Shown: positions 1 through 7,740 of the stretch, piece by piece
Layout: every line of letters starts with the position of its first letter
Numbering within the stretch: the stretch's first letter is position 1
Assembly (NCBI GenBank): GCA_947499545.1
Contig: CANMOZ010000007.1
Span: forward strand, 1 to 64,000
Direction: 5' to 3'
Length of the DNA stretch: 64,000 nucleotides
From: an uncultured Saccharospirillaceae bacterium
Lineage (GTDB): Bacteria > Pseudomonadota > Gammaproteobacteria > Pseudomonadales > Oceanobacteraceae
Translations under genes and position numbers: made by a program
Notes under the pieces: model-generated
What the model saw: only the letters and a program-made list of their open reading frames with translations
Told to the model about the DNA's origin: nothing
Database searches by the model: none

Positions 1-1508
1 CTCTAAAAGTCATTGAATTCAACATGCGCTCCAAGAACATTCAAGACTTGCCATTTGAGCCGGGTACCTATTTGAGTTCAGCCGATTTAAAAGTACTGCG
101 TGAATACAACCACCACGATGTGAATGAGACCTTTAAGATTTACCAAAAGAGCATCGAGAAGATTCGCATGCGTGATCGCTTGGGGGATAAGTTAGATCGC
201 AACTTCTTATGCTCCAGTGATAAGTCCATTGGCACCCAGTACTTAACCATGGCCCTTGAGAAGAGTCTTGGTAAGTCAGCCCTCTACTCTTATCAAAACG
301 ATCAACGACAACCCAAACAGACCCATCGCGATTCGATCAACATAGCTTCGTTACTCCTAGACTCCATTCAGTTCAAACGGATTGAGTTCCAACGCGTGCT
401 CGACTTTTTGAAGATTCAAACCGTGACTGAAACCAGCGGCATTTTAAGGGGCTTGTTTACCGACGTTGAGGGGGTGCGCTTTGAATTCGGTCAAGGGGGT
501 TTGCATGCTTCGATTGAGTCCGAAGCCATTTATGCCGACGACGATTACGCCATCGTCGATCTGGATGTTACAAGCTATTACCCATCGCTGGCGATTGAGA
601 ATGGATTCTACCCCAAACACTTAGGGCCTGCCTTTTGTCAGGTGTATGCAAATTTAAAAGAGGAGCGCTTAACCTACCCTAAAGGGTCCGATGAATCCGG
701 CATGCTGAAGTTGTCACTGAACGGTGTCTTTGGCGACAGTAACTACCATCGAAGCTGCTTCTACGACCCTGCTTATCTTTTACAAACCACCATCAACGGT
801 CAGTTATTGCTGTGCATGCTGTCCGAACAGCTCTTAAGCATTCCAAAGTTACGAGTGTTACAAGCCAATACGGATGGGGTAACGGTGCGCTTTCCAAAAC
901 GCTATATGCATCGGTTAAAGGAAGTTAAAGGAGAATGGGAAACGCTTACCGGTTTAACGCTCGAACAGGTTCAGTATAAGAGCATGTACATTCGAGACGT
1001 GAACAACTACCTCGCTCAGTATCTTGACGGAAGCATCAAAGCCAAAGGCGCTTACGCTTATCAACGCACTTGGGATAAAGACCATTCAGCCTTAATTGTG
1101 CCCAAAGCCGTTCAAGCCTATTTGCTGGAGGGTCACCCGATTCAAGACTTTATCGAACACCATGAGGACATTTTTGACTTTTTAAAGATTTGCAAAGTCC
1201 AACGAGACCACCGTTTAGAGCTGCGTAAAACCCGAGGGCCCTTAAAGCGCGAGCATAGCACCCAACTGCAAAACGTCACTCGATATTGCGTGACACGAAA
1301 CGGGGGGCGATTGGTTAAGATCATGCCCCCACTGTCAGGTAAAACGAATGAACGTGAAAGCGCCATCGAAAAAGGCTTTTATGTCACGCCGTGCAATATC
1401 GTTCATGAAGACACCCATTTCAACATTAACTTCGATTACTACATCCAAGAAGCGCAGAAACTGATTACGCCTTTTGAATCCTCTTTGCCGTTTAAAGAGG
1501 TGGCCTAA
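1..1508 (+). CDS. Family B DNA polymerase, phage type (5' end outside window)
   Basis: Replicative DNA polymerase of a phage-like element. The reading frame is open to base 3, so the ATG at 24 is internal and most of the 3'-5' exonuclease domain lies outside the window. Counting from that ATG, an ExoIII-like Y-N-H-H-D lies at 28-32, motif A (DVTSYYPS) at 181-188, motif B (K229 ... N233-G-V-F-G) and motif C as N-T-D-G at 282-285. The usual first Asp of the motif C DTD is Asn here, while the second Asp is kept. The gene abuts the VRR-NUC gene, and the stop and start codons nearly touch. Identification rests on the three polymerase motifs in the right order and spacing. Confidence 0.85.
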   Translation, partial: LKVIEFNMRSKNIQDLPFEPGTYLSSADLKVLREYNHHDVNETFKIYQKSIEKIRMRDRLGDKLDRNFLCSSDKSIGTQYLTMALEKSLGKSALYSYQNDQRQPKQTHRDSINIASLLLDSIQFKRIEFQRVLDFLKIQTVTETSGILRGLFTDVEGVRFEFGQGGLHASIESEAIYADDDYAIVDLDVTSYYPSLAIENGFYPKHLGPAFCQVYANLKEERLTYPKGSDESGMLKLSLNGVFGDSNYHRSCFYDPAYLLQTTINGQLLLCMLSEQLLSIPKLRVLQANTDGVTVRFPKRYMHRLKEVKGEWETLTGLTLEQVQYKSMYIRDVNNYLAQYLDGSIKAKGAYAYQRTWDKDHSALIVPKAVQAYLLEGHPIQDFIEHHEDIFDFLKICKVQRDHRLELRKTRGPLKREHSTQLQNVTRYCVTRNGGRLVKIMPPLSGKTNERESAIEKGFYVTPCNIVHEDTHFNINFDYYIQEAQKLITPFESSLPFKEVA

Positions 1509-1822
1509 TGGGCATGTATTACCACAACTTCAGCGAATCTCAGATCGAGAAAAAGTTTCACCGGTTAGTCGTTGATAACGGCGGCACCACCCGCAAATTT
1601 GTATCTCCGAATCAACGCGGTGTTCCTGATCGTATTGTGTTTTGGCCCAAAGGCGTTGTGCACTTTGTCGAGTTGAAGACCGACAAGGGGAAACTCACAC
1701 CCATGCAGGTGTATGAACACAAGGTGCTGCAACGCTTTGGGGCCCGGGTGTTTACCCTTTACGGATTGGCAGAGGTCGAAGCCTATGTAAACGATTATGG
1801 GTGGTCCCATGGACAGAAGTGA
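1508..1822 (+). CDS. VRR-NUC domain nuclease
   Basis: A 104-residue stand-alone VRR-NUC (PD-(D/E)xK superfamily) nuclease of the kind often coded next to phage polymerases and helicases. The core is G-V-P-D-R-I followed by a hydrophobic strand and V-E-L-K-T-D-K-G-K-L-T-P-M-Q, which supplies the Asp, the E-x-K pair and the conserved Gln. Its length matches single-domain phage members. It overlaps the polymerase stop by one base and the helicase start by about 14 bases, so the three genes are probably translated from one message. A Holliday-junction or flap-cleaving role in replication or recombination is inferred from the family, not shown by the sequence. Confidence 0.85.
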   Translation: MGMYYHNFSESQIEKKFHRLVVDNGGTTRKFVSPNQRGVPDRIVFWPKGVVHFVELKTDKGKLTPMQVYEHKVLQRFGARVFTLYGLAEVEAYVNDYGWSHGQK

Positions 1823-3185
1823 TTTGCATCCTTATCAGCACAAAGCCATTCGCCACATCATGAGCGCCCCCAAGATAGCCCTATGGATGGAGATGGGGCT
1901 TGGTAAAACAGCCAGCACGGCAACGGCTATCGCGGACTTGATGGACAGTTTCGAGGTGTTGCAAACCCTGGTCATTGCTCCCAAGAAGGTTGCCCGAGAT
2001 ACCTGGCCCGAAGAACTGCAGCTTTGGCAGCAAAGCCGGCATTTAGAGTTCCAGCTTATCATGGGCACCCCCAAGCAGCGGCTTAAACAAATCCAACGCT
2101 TCTGCGATTTGCACATCATTGGCCGTGATCTGGTGAAGTGGTTAGTGGATGCCTGGGGAAGCCAGTGGCCTTACGACATGGTGGTATTGGATGAAGCCAG
2201 CAGTTTTAAGAGCGTTAAAACCCAACGCTTTAAATGGTTTAAAAAAGCCCTGCCTTATATGGAACGCATTGTTGAGTTAACAGGGACGCCAACCAGTAAA
2301 GGGCTTTTAGATATTTGGTCGCAGATTTATCTCCTGGATCAAGGGAAGCGCCTGGGCCGCACGGAAAATATCTTTAAGTGCCGCTACTTCGACTCGGATT
2401 ACATGAAGTACAACTGGTGGCCTCGAAAGGATACCGAGCAACAAATTTATAAAGCCTTAGAAGGTCTTTGCTTAACACTGTCGGTGGAAGATTATTTAAA
2501 GATGCCTAGGCGCATTGAAAACCGGGTGTCCATCGAATTAACCACTCGCCTGCGTAAACAATACGACCGGTTAGAAGCGGATTTTTTGCTTGAGTTAGAA
2601 GAGTCCGGGGATACGGTCAAGGCGCCCAATAGTGCGGTGCTTACCAATAAGCTTTTGCAGTTTTGCAACGGTGCTATGTATGTACAAGATGAGTTCGAAA
2701 AGGTTAAGGGTTTCCAAGAGATTCATAGTTTAAAGCTCGACGCACTAGAGGACTTGATTGCAGAGGCTCAAGGTCAGTCGGTGCTGATAGCTTACAACTT
2801 TAAGAGTGATCTAAAACGCATCAAAGCCCGCTTTTCTGCAGCGGTCAGCATTGACGAAGGGGACGACGTGATTAAGCGTTGGAACGCCGGTGAGATTCCT
2901 ATTTTATTAGCGCATCCTGCAAGTGCTGGCCATGGTCTTAATCTTCAGCGAGGCGGCAACATCATTGTGTGGTTTGGGCTGACCTGGAGCCTTGAGTTAT
3001 ACCAACAATTTAATGCCCGGCTTCACCGCCAAGGGCAAACCAAACCCGTTTTTATCCATCACCTCATTGTCCAAAAATCCATTGAAGAGACCGTGATGGC
3101 ATCACTCAAAAACAAATATAAAACCCAATCCGAGCTGTTAAATGCTTTGAAGGAAGATGTTTTAAGGAGGGTTACCCATGACTAA
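1809..3185 (+). CDS. SNF2-type DEAD/DEAH-box helicase, phage replication module
   Basis: Superfamily 2 helicase or translocase of about 458 residues. Motif I is M-G-L-G-K-T near the N-terminus, motif II is D-E-A-S, motif III lies in L-T-G-T-P-T, and motif VI is Q-F-N-A-R-L-H-R-Q-G-Q, the classical SNF2/Rad54 signature. An in-frame ATG lies upstream at 1797, but the one at 1809 is preceded by GGGTGG and gives the common N-terminus before the Q-like H-P-Y-Q motif. The gene sits between the VRR-NUC gene and the small HTH gene, which it overlaps by 8 bases. Such helicases accompany polymerase and VRR-NUC genes in many temperate phages, so a role in element replication is likely. Confidence 0.9.
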   Translation: MDRSDLHPYQHKAIRHIMSAPKIALWMEMGLGKTASTATAIADLMDSFEVLQTLVIAPKKVARDTWPEELQLWQQSRHLEFQLIMGTPKQRLKQIQRFCDLHIIGRDLVKWLVDAWGSQWPYDMVVLDEASSFKSVKTQRFKWFKKALPYMERIVELTGTPTSKGLLDIWSQIYLLDQGKRLGRTENIFKCRYFDSDYMKYNWWPRKDTEQQIYKALEGLCLTLSVEDYLKMPRRIENRVSIELTTRLRKQYDRLEADFLLELEESGDTVKAPNSAVLTNKLLQFCNGAMYVQDEFEKVKGFQEIHSLKLDALEDLIAEAQGQSVLIAYNFKSDLKRIKARFSAAVSIDEGDDVIKRWNAGEIPILLAHPASAGHGLNLQRGGNIIVWFGLTWSLELYQQFNARLHRQGQTKPVFIHHLIVQKSIEETVMASLKNKYKTQSELLNALKEDVLRRVTHD

Positions 3186-3405
3186 AGGTTACTGGTCGAC
3201 TAAAGACTTAAGCGAACGTTATCGTCGTTCCTCTAGGACCATCTTTCGTTGGATGAAGCTGGAAGACAAGCCTTTCCCACCACCAAGATTAAAGTTTGGC
3301 AGTGGTCCCAACTTGTGGTTGATTGAAGACGTTGAAAATTGGGAAGCCATATGCGTTCACCGTGAAGGGGTTCCAAAGAGTCCGTCGGTAATGTCTTGCA
3401 AGTGA
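3178..3405 (+). CDS. Small helix-turn-helix protein, AlpA/excisionase-like
   Basis: A 75-residue protein with an N-terminal winged-HTH pattern (Y-W-S-T-K-D-L-S-E-R-Y ... S-R-T-I-F-R-W-M) followed by F-P-P-P-R-L-K-F-G and W-L-I-E-D-V-E-N-W, the typical layout of AlpA and MerR-like excisionase proteins. It overlaps the helicase stop by 8 bases and starts after AAGGAGG. The last 49 bases overlap the 3' end of the convergent integrase gene, so the C-terminal tail is coded antisense to it. A role as excisionase or regulator of integrase is inferred from family and position. Confidence 0.7.
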   Translation: MTKGYWSTKDLSERYRRSSRTIFRWMKLEDKPFPPPRLKFGSGPNLWLIEDVENWEAICVHREGVPKSPSVMSCK

Positions 3406-4595
3406 TCAAACCACTTTTGGTAGGCTTCTCTTTGTTCTTCTAAATAATCGTACTGGTCATAAACTTGCCAAACACCTGGGAGCTTATGACCTAGCATGAT
3501 CTCAGCGACATGCGGTTCGGTAAATTTAGAGAAGTTACTTCTGGCGGTACGACGTAGATCGTGCATACTCCAATCTTCCATAGTTGTTTTAAAATCCTTT
3601 TCCATTATTTTTTTTATTCGCTTAGACGCATTTGAAAGAGCCATGCTGGTGTAAGGGGATGGGTCATCAACTGATTTTGTGAATACAAACTCACCACCGC
3701 CACTGGACCGGAATGCCTCTTCAAGCAGAGGGGTAATATCTTCAATGATTGGGCGAACAATTGCTTTTTTCGATTTATTGCCTGTTTTATGGTTCTCAGG
3801 TGGAACTAACCAAACACCATTTGGTATATCAAAGTGATTTTTTTGACTACTGCGCAATTCTCCAAGTCGGCAACCAAAGAACAAACATAGCTTAAACAGG
3901 CAGTCGTGCTTATAATCCTTAATTGATAATGCTCTTACGATTTTACCAATTTCATCGTCGTTTAAAAAACGGGTCTTTGATTTAGACCGAACCCCTAAGT
4001 CACGCTTAGTGATTCTAGCAAGCGGATTTTTATCGGTCAGTTCAAACTTAATGGCCCACTCGTAAGCTCGCTTAATATTTGAGAATAAGAAACCTGCTGT
4101 GGTTTCCTTATCGCGAGCGAGCGGTGATAGTAAGTCTAACCACTCATGTAAAGTAACATCGTTAATGTCCACTCCACCAAAACGAGTGTATACGTACTTT
4201 TCAAAGAATCGATACTGGGCTGCATACACACTCGGAGTCACGTCACCTGCACGAGTTTTATACCATTGATCAAATACGAGCTTCAGTTCTCGACAAATTT
4301 CCTTTCCTTCGGATTTATTACGGTCTTGGTGAAGTAAAATTTTGGGATCAATATTTAAACGTTCATGCTCATTGCGTAATTTGAAGTGGATCTCGCGAGC
4401 CTCTTTTAAGCTCATTGATGGGTAACTACCTAGGTCAAGTCGCTTAGCAGCTTTGTGATGATAGTACCGCATTTGAAAAACGATCCTGCCCTTTGGAGAT
4501 ACTCGAATTCCTAAGCCATCACGATCTTTTATGACCTCAGTTTTTGACCTCTCTTTATTGTGATTACTTTTAAGCCACGTATTTGTTAAAGCCAT
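3357..4595 (-). CDS. int: Tyrosine recombinase (P4-type integrase)
   Basis: Site-specific integrase of about 412 residues with the N-terminal arm-binding domain found in P4-type integrases (R-V-S-P-K-G-R then a Y-P-S-M-S-L-K-E-A-R segment). The catalytic set is complete: Arg243 in C-R-L-G-E-L, His345 and Arg348 in M-H-D-L-R-R-T, His370 in L-G-H, and the nucleophile Tyr379 nine residues later. A frame with a TTG start extends nine codons upstream, but the ATG at 4595 is preferred. The gene points into the phage module and converges with the HTH gene. Three TGTACA hexamers lie just upstream. No tRNA is visible, so the attachment site is not identified. Confidence 0.9.
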   Translation of the reverse strand: MALTNTWLKSNHNKERSKTEVIKDRDGLGIRVSPKGRIVFQMRYYHHKAAKRLDLGSYPSMSLKEAREIHFKLRNEHERLNIDPKILLHQDRNKSEGKEICRELKLVFDQWYKTRAGDVTPSVYAAQYRFFEKYVYTRFGGVDINDVTLHEWLDLLSPLARDKETTAGFLFSNIKRAYEWAIKFELTDKNPLARITKRDLGVRSKSKTRFLNDDEIGKIVRALSIKDYKHDCLFKLCLFFGCRLGELRSSQKNHFDIPNGVWLVPPENHKTGNKSKKAIVRPIIEDITPLLEEAFRSSGGGEFVFTKSVDDPSPYTSMALSNASKRIKKIMEKDFKTTMEDWSMHDLRRTARSNFSKFTEPHVAEIMLGHKLPGVWQVYDQYDYLEEQREAYQKWFDHLQDITDGLFGTPSR

Positions 4596-4615
4596 ACAAC
4601 ACCCCACAACTATCA

Positions 4616-4650
4616 TGTACAAACAAAAAATATGTACACAATTTTGTACA
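4616..4650. promoter_or_regulatory. Three TGTACA hexamers upstream of integrase
   Basis: TGTACA, itself a palindrome, occurs at 4616-4621, 4633-4638 and 4645-4650, directly in front of the integrase start. The steps are 17 and 12 bases. Repeated palindromic hexamers in an integrase promoter suggest a repressor or recombination-directionality binding array. No matching regulator is identified. Confidence 0.4.
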
Positions 4651-4701
4651 CATTTAGCCTGACTTAAGGTGTATTAGTATAACTCAAGATGTCACACCAA
4701 G

Positions 4702-5526
4702 TTAGCATAAATAGCTTATTTTAAAGGGTTTTTTATAAGAAAATGCGTTCTGAAGTCCTGCAATGTCTTTGTGATTAATGTTATATAGCTGAACATCGAA
4801 CTGTCGCTTAAAGTCTTCATGAAATGGGTATTTTTTGGCCTTTAAAGCAACCGCTGAAAAACCTATATGGACAGGGTCGACCCCGACCGTCAATGCTTTC
4901 ACTAATGGTTCGCTTTTTTCAGAGGTTTCCGGTTTCATTTTCCAATAATGCGCATTAAAGGACCCCTCCTCAGCTAGCAAGCAGTCAGCTCTTTTAAGAG
5001 CTACGAGCTGGATCGTTTTGTCCACACCATTCAGCTCTGTATATTGAATGTGTTTTTTTTCAACCAGATCTCTAAAGGCTTTTCCACCCCAACCATCAAA
5101 GCCCTTCATATTCACAACGTGAAGATCTCGAAAACTCCATGGCCAATCTTTTCTGCTTCTAGGGGAAATACCAATTCGACAAAATACACCTATTCTTTCC
5201 TCAAAAAAATGTAATGTGTAAGGATACAAATACCCCCAATCATGCCCATGAAAGAAAACAGGAGCCAATCCATACCCTTCACCGGCTTCCATTAATGACT
5301 TCCCTCGTGCCCAAGGAACGGGAACCATAACAACCTTGTATCTTCCCATTTTATCAAAAATGGTTTGTAGCACATCGATATAGACACCAGCCGCCGAACC
5401 CGATACTGATTTGTACGAATAAGGCTTATAGTTATCATCAACGTGAATGTTAACGGGTATTTTTTCTGCTAATACGAAACAGGACATAAAACCCAGATGT
5501 ATCAACACCCACAGCCTTTTCAACAT
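4702..5526 (-). CDS. Periplasmic solute-binding protein, amino-acid type (SBP_bac_3-like)
   Basis: An exported protein of about 274 residues. The ATG at 5526 gives a clean Sec signal (M-L-K-R-L-W-V-L-I-H-L-G-F ... V-L-A). The frame upstream begins with TTG and would add a poor n-region. The mature part follows the family 3 solute-binding fold: an opening strand, Y-K-P-Y-S-Y, then G-V-Y-I-D-V-L and W-A-R-G near the ligand site. Such proteins bind amino acids or small ligands for ABC import or sensing, but no permease or ATPase is adjacent, so it may act alone or with a distant partner. It lies next to the integrated element, and an imperfect inverted repeat (ACTT-AGGTGT / ACACC-AAGT) at about 4661-4703 may end its transcript. 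Confidence 0.65.
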   Translation of the reverse strand: MLKRLWVLIHLGFMSCFVLAEKIPVNIHVDDNYKPYSYKSVSGSAAGVYIDVLQTIFDKMGRYKVVMVPVPWARGKSLMEAGEGYGLAPVFFHGHDWGYLYPYTLHFFEERIGVFCRIGISPRSRKDWPWSFRDLHVVNMKGFDGWGGKAFRDLVEKKHIQYTELNGVDKTIQLVALKRADCLLAEEGSFNAHYWKMKPETSEKSEPLVKALTVGVDPVHIGFSAVALKAKKYPFHEDFKRQFDVQLYNINHKDIAGLQNAFSYKKPFKISYLC

Positions 5527-5547
5527 GGTAACGACGCTCACACACAA

Positions 5548-6060
5548 AAACGTGGCTCATGCAGTATTCATACAAGAATCGAAACATGGCAAATTATTAC
5601 TTCAATTTCTTGTACGATAAGATGCGTTATAAGATCAACATATTGACAGGCATTACTGATTAGAGAGAGGCAACCAACATAATTATTCGGCTTTTTATAA
5701 GAAAGAATTTTATTAAAGTAAGTTTTTTTATTCTAATGACCACTATGCAAGCCCATAAAGCTAACAACTAATTTTTCTACAACATAACATTTAGAACGCC
5801 AACACAAACCCAGAATGGACGATCAATAAACCCGATTTCGACCACCCTCCCAAAGCATATTCATAAAGTATTTCCAAAGAACTGTTTATCAACAGAAACA
5901 TCAACCCAATCACAAAAAAACGAATTAATTAAATTAATGCATTAAATGAACACCCACTCACTTCAAATATAAAATATTTGCCAGAAAACATAAATAAAAA
6001 ATGTGAAAGAACTTAACAACTTCCTCCAAACACCTCTTTAGACTGGGTCTTTCCGAACAT
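5548..6060. other. AT-rich intergenic region
   Basis: About 510 bases between divergent genes with low GC and many stop codons. It must hold the promoters of the binding-protein gene and of the M11-like protease gene. I see no convincing RNA gene, palindrome array or short coding frame. Confidence 0.5.
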
Positions 6061-6078
6061 ATGAGAGCGGCTTACAAA

Positions 6079-7602
6079 ATGAAGTACTTACTTACAGTTA
6101 TATTAATGACGCTTGCTTTAGCTGGTTGCAGTGATAATAAAAGCAATAAAGACAAAGACTCTGCGGAAACATCTCAAAACAAAGGTGAAAAACCCGATAC
6201 AGATGACGGTACTGAAAAGCCTGATACTGATGGTGGCACTGAAAAACCTGATACCGACGGCGATACTGATGGCGATACTGATGGTGATACTGACGGTGAT
6301 ACCGACGGCGACACTGATGGCGACACTGATGGCGATACTGATGGCGATACTGATGGCGATACTGATGGCGATACTGATGGCGATACTGACGGTGATACTG
6401 ATGGCGATACTGATGGAGACACAGACGGCACCGAAGGAGACGGCAAGAATTGTGATTTAAAAGTAGGAAAAATTGAGGGCAAAGCTGGCGATCATAACCG
6501 ATTGAATGGCTACCCTTTCAATTCTATGCACGTTGTTGTCATGCCCATTGAATTTTCAGATGCGACCTTAAAATGGTCGACGATAGAGCAAGACTTAGAG
6601 AAAGCGAAAAAGAATTTTGAAGAGCAATCTTATTGCCAGTTTAGCCTTAGTTGGGAAATTTTACCGACGGTTCGATTAACCAACTCGCTTTCAGAATTTG
6701 AAGATAAAACAAATGGCTGGAGCAAATGGCTTGAGACTAGAAGTAAAATCGTTAAAGATCACGGAATGGATCTTGATGCCCCTATGGGCAACCAAGTTAT
6801 ATTAATGGCTAACCCTCAATTCCAGAACTTCAACATCAGCGGTGGTAGAAGATTTATGGAGTTCTATATCAAGAATGAAGGCGTAAAAAATATACCAGGC
6901 ACCATTGTTCACGAGGGTGGACACGCCATGGGACTCGAACATGCCATGTCAGTAGAAGCAGGCAGCAAAACTATTGGTTTTGATGAAGATCCGGCCGAAC
7001 ATTTTAACTGCGACGATAAATCAGGTGCGGCTAAAACAACCTGCGAAGATGAACGCGAGATATATCTAAAAAATTATGGCAACCCTCATACCATGATGGG
7101 AATGGGCGCACACTCTCTTGAAGAGTTTAACCTTCTCTATAAGCGATTTTTCAAATGGGTTGACTTGGAGAATGACGTTCCACTAATTTCCACTGATGGC
7201 ACTTATCGTATTTATGCTCACGATCAAGGAAAAAAAGAAGCCAGCCAGAAAGTAGGTTTGAGACTTAAATCCGGGAATGGCAAATACACCTACTGGGTTG
7301 AGTATATGACCACGAGCCGTCATGAAAAAAATCCAGGTAATGGCGTTATGCTAAACTTAGAAGACTACACAAAAAATACCAAGGATGATGAATATTGGAA
7401 AACAACTTCATACTTGCTGGATACCACTCCGGGTTCTATTACTGGCAGCTGGTTGCAAGATGATGAAAGGGACGCTTCTCTACAAATTGGCAAAACCTAT
7501 AAAGACCACTGGGGCGGCTTTGAAATCACACCGGTGAAAAAAGGTGGGACCCTAGGAACTTCTGATGCTTGGATTGAAGTCGAAGTAAAAATACTTAAAT
7601 AA
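6079..7602 (+). CDS. Lipoprotein metalloprotease, gametolysin (M11)-like, with DTDG repeats
   Basis: Probable surface lipoprotein zinc protease of 507 residues. The signal ends in the lipobox L-A-G-C (Cys17). An ATG six codons upstream (6061) is possible but would weaken the signal peptide. A linker has two T-E-K-P-D-T-D repeats followed by fifteen exact D-T-D-G units (residues 58-117). The catalytic domain carries H278-E-G-G-H-A-M-G-L-E-H288, the HExxHxxGxxH metzincin motif, and Y-G-N-P-H-T-M-M-G near 334-341, matching the Met-turn of gametolysin-type enzymes. A role in degrading extracellular protein or matrix is inferred. M6-type proteases are a more distant alternative. A strong terminator follows. 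Confidence 0.75.
   Translation: MKYLLTVILMTLALAGCSDNKSNKDKDSAETSQNKGEKPDTDDGTEKPDTDGGTEKPDTDGDTDGDTDGDTDGDTDGDTDGDTDGDTDGDTDGDTDGDTDGDTDGDTDGDTDGDTDGTEGDGKNCDLKVGKIEGKAGDHNRLNGYPFNSMHVVVMPIEFSDATLKWSTIEQDLEKAKKNFEEQSYCQFSLSWEILPTVRLTNSLSEFEDKTNGWSKWLETRSKIVKDHGMDLDAPMGNQVILMANPQFQNFNISGGRRFMEFYIKNEGVKNIPGTIVHEGGHAMGLEHAMSVEAGSKTIGFDEDPAEHFNCDDKSGAAKTTCEDEREIYLKNYGNPHTMMGMGAHSLEEFNLLYKRFFKWVDLENDVPLISTDGTYRIYAHDQGKKEASQKVGLRLKSGNGKYTYWVEYMTTSRHEKNPGNGVMLNLEDYTKNTKDDEYWKTTSYLLDTTPGSITGSWLQDDERDASLQIGKTYKDHWGGFEITPVKKGGTLGTSDAWIEVEVKILK
6250..6429 (+). repeat. Fifteen in-frame 12-bp tandem repeats coding DTDG
   Basis: Fifteen consecutive 12-base units of the form GAY-ACY-GAY-GGN run from 6250 to 6429 inside the protease gene. 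Units differ only at third positions, so the peptide is perfectly regular. Loss or gain of a unit keeps the frame. Upstream (about 6188-6260) a related 27-base repeat codes E-K-P-D-T-D-x-G-T. Confidence 0.95.
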
Positions 7603-7626
7603 TTAGGAAAACTTATAAATATTACT

Positions 7627-7663
7627 CGACACCACCTACTCTTAGGTGGTTGTCGTATTTTTT
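7627..7663 (+). terminator. Rho-independent terminator after M11-like protease
   Basis: Stem CGACAccACCT paired with AGGTggTTGTCG (one bulge), followed by TATTTTTTT. It lies 25 bases after the protease stop. Confidence 0.85.
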
Positions 7664-7740
7664 AAAGCGGCATTCACTTCACGGCAACATCGATTCTATG
7701 CAATAATCGCTAACTTACGTACCCACTTGAGTTAGTCAGG

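Noticed and set aside
6250-6429. Repeat array as a CRISPR
   Set aside because: Units are directly adjacent with no spacers and keep the reading frame.
6131-6482. Long frames on both strands across the DTDG repeat
   Set aside because: They arise from the 12-base repeat read in other frames, with low-complexity products (for example S-P-S-V). The frame with the lipoprotein signal and zinc motif is the real one.
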